This document shows positions 1-5,589 of a DNA stretch of 5,589 bases, in pieces (the stretch's first letter is position 1; every line of letters starts with the position of its first letter). The DNA is from Fidelibacterota bacterium. GTDB lineage: Bacteria; Marinisomatota; Marinisomatia; Marinisomatales; TCS56. The notes under the pieces are model-generated. The model was given only the letters and a program-made list of their open reading frames with translations. It searched no databases and was not told the origin of the DNA. Position numbers and translations under genes: made by a program. The stretch is taken from assembly GCA_030634675.1 (NCBI GenBank), contig DAOWAH010000126.1, positions 1 to 5,589 on the forward strand, written 5' to 3'.

Positions 1-11
1 AATATCGAATT

Positions 12-176
12 TAAACTCACTCAGGGTAAACGCATGTAACTATGTTATAATTTATTACTGTAATGATTATAGTTATTTACATAAGCCGATATAATTACTG
101 CGTTTCCCCCATGATACATAAACTATTGAAATTATAAGGGCGTATATTTTACATGCGTTGACCCTGTAAACTCACT
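12..176. mobile_element. MITE-like element with 10-bp target duplication
   Basis: An 18-bp terminal inverted repeat lies at 22-39 (CAGGGTAAACGCATGTAA) and, inverted, at 149-166, matching at 17 of 18 positions. The perfect 10-bp direct repeat TAAACTCACT abuts the outer edge of each arm (12-21 and 167-176). This is the arrangement expected of an inserted element plus its target-site duplication. The 145-bp interior is AT-rich, has no open reading frame of note and holds a further inverted TTATAATTT pair (45-53 and 129-137), so any transposase would have to act from elsewhere. The CAGGG end and the 8-10 bp duplication recall what I remember of the ISAs1 family, but that assignment is tentative. 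The alternative is a chance or regulatory inverted repeat, which the exact fit of the direct repeats makes less likely. Confidence 0.72.
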
Positions 177-230
177 TATTAAATATTGAAACCACATATA
201 TCAAACCATGGAATGTTACTTTGATTTTTT

Positions 231-265
231 GGATACCAAATCCGGTATCCCGCATTCCGGTATCC
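231..265. repeat. GGATACC / GGTATCC repeat cluster, possible weak terminator
   Basis: TCCGGTATCC occurs twice as a direct repeat (241-250 and 256-265). Its GGTATCC part is complementary to GGATACC at 231-237, so the first arm can pair with either copy. Pairing 231-237 with 259-265 gives a 7-bp stem with a 21-nt loop followed by TTTTT (266-270), a shape compatible with a weak plus-strand terminator. A T-run also precedes the first arm (225-230). No gene ends upstream within the window, so a terminator role is unproven and this could equally be a decayed repeat. Confidence 0.4.
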
Positions 266-280
266 TTTTTGGGGGTCTAA

Positions 281-310
281 ACGGTCAAAAACGGACAATT
301 ACGGACATTT
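281..310. repeat. Three tandem 10-bp ACGG-type units
   Basis: Three consecutive 10-bp units read ACGGTCAAAA, ACGGACAATT and ACGGACATTT. They share ACGG-N-CA and differ mainly in the A/T-rich tail. The period is close to one DNA helical turn, so identical motifs would face the same side of the helix, as in protein-binding arrays. No gene overlaps. Three short units can arise by chance or replication slippage, so function is not claimed. Confidence 0.4.
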
Positions 311-342
311 GCCTGAATTCTAACCCATACCCCAGAAATAGA

Positions 343-378
343 AATCACCGTCATTAAATTGCTTTCCTGACGGTGATT
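343..378 (-). terminator. Intrinsic terminator downstream of tRNA-Gly
   Basis: A perfect 11-bp stem (343-353 with 368-378, AATCACCGTCA) encloses a 14-nt loop. It starts 8 bases after the tRNA 3' end, reading on the minus strand. The transcript past the stem is T-rich (TTCTATTTCT), as expected for a rho-independent terminator, though the T-run is interrupted. Position and orientation fit termination of the tRNA transcript. Confidence 0.7.
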
Positions 379-385
379 ATGCCTG

Positions 386-456
386 AGCGGGTGAAGGGAA
401 TCGGACCCTCGTCTAAAGCTTGGGAAGCTTTCGTTCTACCATTGAACTACACCCGC
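386..456 (-). tRNA. tRNA-Gly, anticodon CCC
   Basis: The minus strand folds into a complete 71-nt cloverleaf. The 7-bp acceptor stem pairs GCGGGTG with CACCCGC, with discriminator U73. The D-arm pairs GTTC with GAAC around a loop containing GG. The anticodon stem AAAGC/GCTTT encloses the loop TTCCCAA, giving anticodon CCC, which reads GGG glycine codons. The T-stem is GAGGG/CCCTT with a terminal G-U pair. The body closely resembles Escherichia coli glyU as I remember it. The CCA end is not encoded (CAG follows), so a CCA-adding enzyme is needed. The T-loop reads TCCGATT: position 55, normally U and modified to pseudouridine, is C here (window position 404). A terminator follows directly. It appears to be a single-gene transcription unit, with no second tRNA nearby. 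Confidence 0.95.
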
Positions 457-575
457 ATAGACTCTGAAAATTACAACGAAATCACAAAAGAAAAACCATC
501 CATCCGATTGTGAAATAAATGGTATTAATCCCCAGAGCAAGCCCTGGTCTCTTTTTTGTAAGGCAAACCTCGGGA

Positions 576-677
576 ATTTAATCCACCTTCTCGCCTGCCT
601 ATGCCGTAACGAAACTACGGCTTCGTGCAGGCAGGTCCACCGTAGCTACGATTTATTGGAGTGAAGGTGGATTAAAT
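576..677. repeat. Palindromic repeat unit with nested hairpin, MITE/REP-like
   Basis: A perfect 15-bp inverted repeat (576-590 ATTTAATCCACCTTC and its complement at 663-677) bounds a 102-bp unit. Inside it are a second inverted pair, CCTGCCT/AGGCAGG (594-600 and 629-635), and within that a 6-bp stem, GCCGTA/TACGGC (603-608 and 616-621). A palindrome CGTAGCTACG sits at 641-650. TTAA lies inside each outer arm (578-581 and 672-675), so the element proper could be 582-671 with a TTAA duplication. The interior is more GC-rich than its surroundings and has no coding potential. The architecture suggests a dispersed non-autonomous repeat. It could instead form a long RNA hairpin, but it lacks a following T-run. 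Confidence 0.6.
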
Positions 678-761
678 ATTAAGCTGCGGATTTTTGCATT
701 ACGGTTAAATCTTTAATTGGCAATTTATATTTTAATTAAACCTCGTAAGACTCAACGAAAG

Positions 762-789
762 TTGTTACTATACTGCATATTGCTATGTT
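762..789 (+). promoter_or_regulatory. Candidate promoter for the ribonucleotide reductase gene
   Basis: TTGTTA (762-767) and TATGTT (784-789) are separated by 16 bases and each match 4 of 6 positions of the sigma-70 consensus. Transcription would start near 797, at the DnaA-box sequence, giving a leader of about 180 nt. A rival site uses TTGACT (921-926) with a poor -10 at 945-950. Neither is strong, and the host's own promoter consensus is unknown. Confidence 0.25.
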
Positions 790-796
790 GATGTTT

Positions 797-805
797 TGTG
801 GATAA
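797..805 (-). promoter_or_regulatory. Perfect DnaA-box consensus upstream of nrdJ
   Basis: The plus strand reads TGTGGATAA, the complement of TTATCCACA, the high-affinity DnaA box. It lies about 175 bases before the ribonucleotide reductase start. Known biology: DnaA binds the nrdAB promoter of Escherichia coli and links nucleotide supply to replication. A similar role here is an inference from one 9-bp match. No cluster of boxes or AT-rich unwinding element with repeats is seen that would indicate an origin. Confidence 0.4.
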
Positions 806-877
806 CTTAAATAAAAAATAAAAATATCGTCGGGAAAATGGATTTTTTCCGAATTCAACTTGATTGTATTTTCACTC

Positions 878-926
878 CGGCAATATATTCGCCACGCCAA
901 CCCGATCATTTTTCTTTATATTGACT
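878..926 (+). promoter_or_regulatory. Degenerate pair of NrdR-box-like sequences
   Basis: CAATATATTC (881-890) and CTTTATATTG (914-923) each match the 10-base core of the NrdR box (C-W-A-T-A-T-A-T-W-G) at 9 of 10 positions. Their centres are 33 bp apart, close to the roughly 31-32 bp spacing usual for paired NrdR boxes. NrdR represses ribonucleotide reductase genes, including class II genes, so the location before nrdJ is right. The outer bases of both 16-bp boxes match poorly and the region is AT-rich, so chance is a real alternative. The second box overlaps the TTGACT sequence that could serve as a -35 element. Confidence 0.3.
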
Positions 927-978
927 TGCCAGCCACTTTTTACCTTACATCGGACAACTTTATTCAAAGGGCTAGTTA

Positions 979-3438
979 ATGGCTGAAGCGATTGAATTGG
1001 ATTTCACGGTAACTCAATCGGGAACAAAAATTTCGGAATCAAATTTAGCCGAATCGCTACGGGAATTATCCAGTGCCACGGTTGAAACTGTTCTGGATGC
1101 CGATATTCCGGAAGAATATCAAATTAAAAATTATTACAAAAATGATACCCTGGGACAGGATGTTATAAAATCTAAATATCTTGCTCCCTGGGAAAGACAT
1201 CCCTGGGATTTGTGGAAACGGGTGTCCACAGCAATAGCTTCCGTTGAAAAGACTAAAAAGACCCGTGAGAATTGGACAGGAAATTTCTTTTCGATTCTAG
1301 AAGATTTTAAATTTGTACCCGGCGGTCGTATTATGCATGGCGCCGGCCGCGAAGATATTAAATCGACTTTAAATAATTGTTATGTAGTCGCCATTAAGGA
1401 TGATTCGATCGATGCGATTTATCAAACGATCAACGAAGAAGCATTGACCTATAAATATGGCGGCGGCTGCGGACATGATTTGTCTATTCTCCGCCCGGCG
1501 GGTGATTCGATCAACGGTACCGGGGGCGAGTCCTGCGGTCCGGTCGGTTTTATGAACCTGTTCAGCGAAAATACAAACACTATCGCCCAGCATGGCCGAC
1601 GCGGCGCTAATATGCAAACCCTGCGCGTCGATCATCCCGACATTGAGAAATTCATCGATATCAAACGCGGAAATCTGGAAAAAATAAAATATTCCAATAT
1701 TTCTGTTTTAATTACCAACGAATTCATGGCGGCACTCGCAGCAAATACTACCTTTGATTTACGTTGGAATAATAAAGTTTATCGCACTGTCGACGCCCGC
1801 GAATTATGGAACCGGATCATCTCGAACGCTCATCATTCCGCTGAGCCTGGTCTCATATTCTGGGATACAATGGTAGAATATCACAATGCCGAATACTGCA
1901 GCCCGCTAGTCTCTACCAATCCCTGTGCCGAACAGCCTCTGCCCGATGGTGGTTGTTGTAATCTGGGATCGATTAATCTGGAACGTTTTGTTGATGATCA
2001 AGGAAATTTCCTGATCGGCGAGTTTAAGGAAACAGTCATTTATGCCACTCGTTTTTTAGATAATGTTATCGATTATAATATTGATCGGCACGCACTCGAA
2101 ATTCAGAAGCAAAATGCAATCAACGACCGTCGTATCGGACTGGGTTTGCTGGGGCTGGGTGATATGCTGGTGAAAATGAGCATTAAATATGACAGCGTAG
2201 ATGCCCTCGAGACTGTAGAACAAGTCTGCCAGATTTTCCGTGACACAGCCTATGAGGCATCCATCAATCTGGCGCGCGAAAAAGGTTCCTTTCCGAATTT
2301 TGACTGGGAACAATATAACAAAAGTAAATTTATTAAAAATTTACCAAAATCAACACGTGATGATATTGGCAAAGATGGTATTCGCAATTCAACCATCCTG
2401 ACCCTGCCTCCCACCGGCAGTGGAGCAATCGTTGCGCGCGTAACCTCCGGCATCGAACCAATTTTCAATACTTCCTATACCAGGCGGGTAAAAAAGAATC
2501 ATGGTTCCGGAGAAACTTTCAATGAATATAAAGTTTACCATCCAATTATCGAAAAATTATTTGGTGACGATTCAAATCTACCTGATTACATAATCACCGC
2601 CCATGATATCGATCCCTATTTCCGGGTAAAAATGCAGGGTGTGATTCAGAAATATATCGATAGCTCCATATCATCAACCGTAAATCTGCCGCATGATATT
2701 AGCATTGATATCATCGCTGATATTTATCTCAGCGCTTACAAAGCCGGCTTAAAAGGCATCACTGTATATCGGGAGGGATCACGGGAAGGTATCTTAATAT
2801 CTGATGCTAAAACCAAGCCGGAAACAACTGCGCAGCAACCCCAGGTTGACACTGTGGATCCCACTGCCACACCGACCACCACTGCCGGTGTTTCAGCCCG
2901 ACCCCGCCATCGTCCACTCATCACTTCCGGAATCACACGGCGAATCCGGACCGGCGAAGGGACCTTGTATATTACAATAAATGAGGATGAGAATGGCCTC
3001 TGTGAAGTATTCACAACCATTGGAAAAGCAGGCGGACATGCTGCAGCTCAATCGGAAGCTATCAGCCGCTTGATTTCCCTCTCCCTCAGATCAGGCATTG
3101 AACCACAGGCGATTGTCAAGCAGTTAAAGGGAATCAGTGGTCCCAACCCAACCTGGGAGGATGGTCAACTTATCCTGTCAACACCAGATGCTATCGGTAA
3201 AGCGCTCGACGATTATCTAAAAGCCCGTAAACTGGAGCCGGAAGAAGGTTATAATGTCCATCCCTTCGCTTTTGTCGACAATGCCGCAAACAGCACTGCG
3301 ATGACAGAAACCGATGACGGTGAAAACTCACAGGTGGCCTTTAAATTTGAAGTTTGTCCCAAATGTAGTGGAAACAATCTAAAAAGCGAAGCCGGTTGTG
3401 TCATTTGCCACGATTGCGGCTACTCAAAATGTGATTGA
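979..3438 (+). CDS. nrdJ: Class II (adenosylcobalamin-dependent) ribonucleotide reductase
   Basis: This cytoplasmic enzyme reduces ribonucleotides to deoxyribonucleotides through a thiyl radical generated from adenosylcobalamin, without oxygen or a second radical subunit. The 819-residue chain is typical of single-chain NrdJ. After about 65 variable residues the catalytic barrel begins. C134 (NNCYV) and C327 (CCNLGS) form the redox pair. N314, C316 (thiyl radical) and E318 lie in NPCAE. The barrel ends with a phosphate-binding-type loop, LPPTGSG (476-482), and TVNLP (567-571). A Pro/Thr-rich linker (about 611-645) leads to a TSCPD-type domain (about 655-750). A zinc-ribbon-like tail follows, with C793, C796, C807, C810, C813 and C818, ending GYSKC. 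The four cysteines expected in TSCPD are replaced (E660, H687, G721, T735). No ATP-cone is evident. The start is supported by AAAGGG at 966-971, 7 bases upstream, and by an in-frame TAG at 973-975 that rules out nearby earlier starts. A strong terminator follows the stop, so the gene is probably monocistronic. Confidence 0.96.
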   Translation: MAEAIELDFTVTQSGTKISESNLAESLRELSSATVETVLDADIPEEYQIKNYYKNDTLGQDVIKSKYLAPWERHPWDLWKRVSTAIASVEKTKKTRENWTGNFFSILEDFKFVPGGRIMHGAGREDIKSTLNNCYVVAIKDDSIDAIYQTINEEALTYKYGGGCGHDLSILRPAGDSINGTGGESCGPVGFMNLFSENTNTIAQHGRRGANMQTLRVDHPDIEKFIDIKRGNLEKIKYSNISVLITNEFMAALAANTTFDLRWNNKVYRTVDARELWNRIISNAHHSAEPGLIFWDTMVEYHNAEYCSPLVSTNPCAEQPLPDGGCCNLGSINLERFVDDQGNFLIGEFKETVIYATRFLDNVIDYNIDRHALEIQKQNAINDRRIGLGLLGLGDMLVKMSIKYDSVDALETVEQVCQIFRDTAYEASINLAREKGSFPNFDWEQYNKSKFIKNLPKSTRDDIGKDGIRNSTILTLPPTGSGAIVARVTSGIEPIFNTSYTRRVKKNHGSGETFNEYKVYHPIIEKLFGDDSNLPDYIITAHDIDPYFRVKMQGVIQKYIDSSISSTVNLPHDISIDIIADIYLSAYKAGLKGITVYREGSREGILISDAKTKPETTAQQPQVDTVDPTATPTTTAGVSARPRHRPLITSGITRRIRTGEGTLYITINEDENGLCEVFTTIGKAGGHAAAQSEAISRLISLSLRSGIEPQAIVKQLKGISGPNPTWEDGQLILSTPDAIGKALDDYLKARKLEPEEGYNVHPFAFVDNAANSTAMTETDDGENSQVAFKFEVCPKCSGNNLKSEAGCVICHDCGYSKCD

Positions 3439-3454
3439 GCACTGACTAATAATG

Positions 3455-3477
3455 ATCTGACTAGACACACGTCAGAT
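3455..3477 (+). other. Small hairpin after nrdJ stop
   Basis: ATCTGAC (3455-3461) pairs with GTCAGAT (3471-3477) around a 9-nt loop, starting 17 bases after the nrdJ stop codon. No T-run follows, so it is not an intrinsic terminator by itself. It could stabilise the 3' end of the mRNA or be incidental. Confidence 0.3.
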
Positions 3478-3491
3478 GGCGACCCCACATT

Positions 3492-3521
3492 AAAAGTCCT
3501 AGCAGATTGCTGGGACTTTTT
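3492..3521 (+). terminator. Strong intrinsic terminator after nrdJ, possibly bidirectional
   Basis: A 13-bp stem (3492-3504 with 3508-3520, one G-U pair) closes on a 3-nt GAT loop. The arm ends in TTTT and is followed by T, giving a run of five T before GATTATT. It lies 53 bases after the nrdJ stop. On the minus strand the same stem begins AAAA and ends TTTTAATGT, so it could also stop transcription arriving from the convergent receptor gene, about 120 bases past that gene's stop. Confidence 0.85.
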
Positions 3522-3612
3522 GATTATTCCGGATATGGTGGAGCCCCCGGCTTCCAGCCTAGGCGGGAAAACAAGTATCTGTTGCCCAAATAATACTCGA
3601 TCTATCCGTTTT

Positions 3613-3634
3613 CGACAAGCAGGGATGCTTGTCG
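3613..3634 (-). other. Stable hairpin just after the receptor gene stop
   Basis: CGACAAGCA (3613-3621) pairs perfectly with TGCTTGTCG (3626-3634) across a 4-nt loop. On the minus strand it begins 7 bases after the receptor stop codon. The sequence past the stem on that strand is AAAACGG, so there is no T-run. It may be a 3'-end stabiliser or a terminator that does not need a T-run, with the hairpin at 3492-3520 as backup. Confidence 0.45.
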
Positions 3635-3641
3635 GACATAA

Positions 3642-5589
3642 TTACAGCTTCATCGCCAGTGAAAAATATCCGTTTCTGGTAGCACCGGGCCAGTAATATA
3701 ACCAGCCATCCCAGTCATAGCCATTGGTAGCGTAGAGTTTATCGAACAGGTTATTGATCTTGACCGCTGCCTCGAAAATACCGAAAGACCAGCCGATTCC
3801 TAGATCGACTATCGCATAGCCAGCCACCGTTTGATCGCTGACCGGAGCACCCGCGGTCGGCATGTATTGCCGGCCCACCTGCCGCAGGCTGGAATATACT
3901 GCAATATTCCCGGGCAATTTGGCTTGCAGCCACAAATTCAGCAACGACATAGGTACACCCGGCAGATTTTTAGCACTGGCACCACCACTGAAAACATGAT
4001 TGTTAATACTACCGTTGATACCAAGCTGTAATCTGGAAAACGGCTGGATCGATAACTCAAATTCAAGCCCCTGGTGATGGGTGCCAGCGGCGGAATAATA
4101 GGCGTATTCGCCTTCCTGCTCAACATCGATATTCTTTAACTGCTCATTTTTATAATTAATCCGGTAGATATTGATTGCCCCTCGGATATTGCCCCGCTGA
4201 AAATTGCCACCCAGTTCGTAATCATCGATCATTTCTGCTGCCGCCATGACCGGTTCATTAAAAACATCATCAGCTTCAACAATTTGGTTATCGGCCGGTT
4301 CTTTCCGAGCCCGCCCGAAATTGGCAAACACTGAAACCTGCTCTGATAGACTATAAACTGCACCAAACCGAGGATTAACAAATTGCCAGTCGGCGCTTAA
4401 CTGATGTCCTACGGCATGTCCGATCTTTTCCTGAGCCAGGGTCCAGTGAATTGACTGAACTTGAAGATCCGCCACCAGGCGCAGCGCCGCGTTTGGTTTT
4501 ACCATCAAATGGGCAAAGCTGGTAACCAGCCGTTTGTTACCGGTATATTGATAATATTTCTGCCAGGCGCCGTTTGTTGATCCTGGTAATTCCGGGTTGA
4601 TCCGGCCATAATGATCGCCCCTATAAAATCGCAATTCACCACCAACGTCCAGCCGGAAAAATCCCCGATCAACGGTAATAGTGGGAATGACTCCGTAATA
4701 GGAATTGACAATCCATTTCCGGCGGGTAAATGAAATCGATTGGGTGGAATCGGCAGCGCTGAAAAAATCATCAAGATTGTATTCCCATAAAAAACTGCGG
4801 AAATCTTTCACGGCGCTGGAATCATCGCCCACCGTCAAATCAAATGATTCACCTTTTTCATTCTCGTAATAACCAGCTCCTTTTACGATGTAAGTTACGT
4901 TACTGAATGAAATATCGGCATTGATCCACCAGATGGAATTAAGCGAATATATTTGTTGCAGGAAATCATCAGTGTAAGCCTGATAACCGGCCCGGCGTTT
5001 TTCCCGGTCGTAGATATCATCGCCATAAACGCCCCACCAGGCCAGGTTGGTATTTTCATATCCGATCAAGACTCGGAACTGGTTTTCCCAATGGCCGGAA
5101 GCGTATTCACCACCAATAAATAAAGCTTTCTGATCACTATTGTGGTAGTCACGGTAACCGTCCGATTTCAACTGTGAATAGCGCGCAAGCAGGTGCAACT
5201 TTTCATCCAGTAATGGTCCCGTCTCACCTTTTAAGCTAAATTTGGATGTATTATATGATCCGCTTCCCAACTTGAAATAAAACCCGGGTTTCGTCGAAGA
5301 CAAACGGGTGGTGACATTGATCGATCCACCAAAAGCCGATGAACCATAAAGACTATTCCCGATCCCGCGCTGAATCTGCACATCAAAGGCATCACTGAGA
5401 ATATCGGCATGGTCTACCCAATATACCTGATGACTTTCATTATCGTTTAAGGGAACGTTATCGAGCATTACGGCGATCCGGCTCTGGTCAAAGCCGCGAA
5501 TCGACAAGTAAGAATACCCGGTGCCGTTCCCGCTCTCGCTATAGGCATGTACACCGGGTTCCAAGGCCAGCACCATCGGTACATCCTCT
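3642..5589 (-). CDS. TonB-dependent outer-membrane receptor (5' end missing)
   Basis: This is the C-terminal 648 residues of an outer-membrane beta-barrel transporter that takes up a scarce ligand (often an iron chelate, sometimes cobalamin or sugars) using energy from TonB/ExbB/ExbD. The frame stays open to the window edge: codons for E-D-V-P precede the first in-window Met (5576), and DVPMVL looks like the start of a plug domain, so that Met is internal. Counting from it, the plug shows LSIRGFD (24-30), VMLDNVPLND (36-45) and SLYGSSAFGGSINV (75-88). The barrel follows, with many alternating aromatic strands. The end NNLFDKLYATNGYDWDGW (608-625) through FSLAMKL is the usual closing region, though the last residue is Leu rather than the common Phe. 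The signal peptide, TonB box and any N-terminal extension lie outside the window. Motifs such as the tract GRARKEPADNQIVEADD resemble Bacteroidetes/FCB ferric-chelate-type receptors. Substrate cannot be assigned. It converges with nrdJ and is not in its operon. Confidence 0.93.
   Translation of the reverse strand, partial: EDVPMVLALEPGVHAYSESGNGTGYSYLSIRGFDQSRIAVMLDNVPLNDNESHQVYWVDHADILSDAFDVQIQRGIGNSLYGSSAFGGSINVTTRLSSTKPGFYFKLGSGSYNTSKFSLKGETGPLLDEKLHLLARYSQLKSDGYRDYHNSDQKALFIGGEYASGHWENQFRVLIGYENTNLAWWGVYGDDIYDREKRRAGYQAYTDDFLQQIYSLNSIWWINADISFSNVTYIVKGAGYYENEKGESFDLTVGDDSSAVKDFRSFLWEYNLDDFFSAADSTQSISFTRRKWIVNSYYGVIPTITVDRGFFRLDVGGELRFYRGDHYGRINPELPGSTNGAWQKYYQYTGNKRLVTSFAHLMVKPNAALRLVADLQVQSIHWTLAQEKIGHAVGHQLSADWQFVNPRFGAVYSLSEQVSVFANFGRARKEPADNQIVEADDVFNEPVMAAAEMIDDYELGGNFQRGNIRGAINIYRINYKNEQLKNIDVEQEGEYAYYSAAGTHHQGLEFELSIQPFSRLQLGINGSINNHVFSGGASAKNLPGVPMSLLNLWLQAKLPGNIAVYSSLRQVGRQYMPTAGAPVSDQTVAGYAIVDLGIGWSFGIFEAAVKINNLFDKLYATNGYDWDGWLYYWPGATRNGYFSLAMKL

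Noticed and set aside
531..557. Intrinsic terminator before the palindromic repeat
   Set aside because: There is a TTTTTT run (552-557), but the preceding sequence gives only 4-bp stems (CCAG/CTGG or AGAG/CTCT), and no plus-strand gene ends before it.
830..851. Hairpin TCGG-AAAA / TTTT-CCGA in the nrdJ leader
   Set aside because: The stem needs a bulged G and is mostly A-T pairs, so it is too weak to call as a regulatory structure.
780..978. Cobalamin riboswitch upstream of the B12-dependent reductase
   Set aside because: The leader was read for a B12-box-like core and conserved stems. GCCAGCCACT (928-937) is only superficially similar, and no matching riboswitch architecture is visible.
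1..978. CRISPR array or replication origin in the repeat-rich 5' region
   Set aside because: The repeats are few, short and not regularly spaced with unique spacers. Only one DnaA box is present and no dnaA or dnaN gene is nearby.
1369..3020. Minus-strand open frames inside nrdJ
   Set aside because: These short frames oppose a well-conserved enzyme gene, have no recognisable domains and are explained by its codon pattern.
3751..4774. Short open frames on both strands inside the receptor gene
   Set aside because: They overlap the conserved barrel-coding sequence in other frames and show no domain, signal peptide or convincing start site.
3642..5589. Receptor as the cobalamin transporter BtuB feeding NrdJ
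   Set aside because: The genes are convergent with terminators between them, no cobalamin riboswitch is in view, and the visible motifs fit ferric-chelate-type receptors at least as well. Proximity alone is not enough.

Overview
The window holds two large protein genes in convergent orientation, one tRNA gene, and a 5' third (about 1-978) that has no protein gene but is dense in repeats. It suggests a Gram-negative bacterium, because it carries an outer-membrane TonB-dependent receptor. The tRNA gene does not encode its CCA end, intergenic DNA is AT-rich, and the receptor resembles those of the Bacteroidetes/FCB-type lineages (FCB includes several uncultured candidate phyla). That placement is an inference from protein style only; no phylogenetic marker gene is present.

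Layout. Positions 12-176 look like a small non-autonomous transposable element: 18-bp terminal inverted repeats (17/18) bracketed exactly by perfect 10-bp direct repeats. Positions 231-310 hold two short repeat clusters, GGATACC/GGTATCC arms and three 10-bp ACGG units. Positions 343-456 on the minus strand are a tRNA-Gly(CCC) gene followed by its intrinsic terminator. Its T-loop carries C instead of the near-universal U at position 55. Positions 576-677 are a second palindromic repeat with perfect 15-bp ends and a nested GC-rich hairpin. Positions 678-978 are the presumed control region of the next gene, with a perfect DnaA-box consensus and a degenerate pair of NrdR-box-like sequences.

Positions 979-3438 (+) encode a full-length class II, adenosylcobalamin-dependent ribonucleotide reductase (NrdJ), which supplies deoxyribonucleotides for DNA synthesis. 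All expected catalytic residues are present. The four cysteine positions I expect in the C-terminal TSCPD domain are all substituted, although the terminal zinc-ribbon-like cysteines are kept. A strong terminator hairpin at 3492-3520 follows. On the opposite strand, 3642-5589 is the plug and beta-barrel part of a TonB-dependent outer-membrane receptor whose 5' end lies beyond the window.

The two genes converge on a 203-bp intergenic region containing three hairpins, so they are separate transcription units. Nothing in the sequence ties the receptor's substrate to the reductase's cobalamin need. I found no complete new system; the most notable signals are the small mobile-element candidate, the TSCPD cysteine loss and the C55 tRNA.
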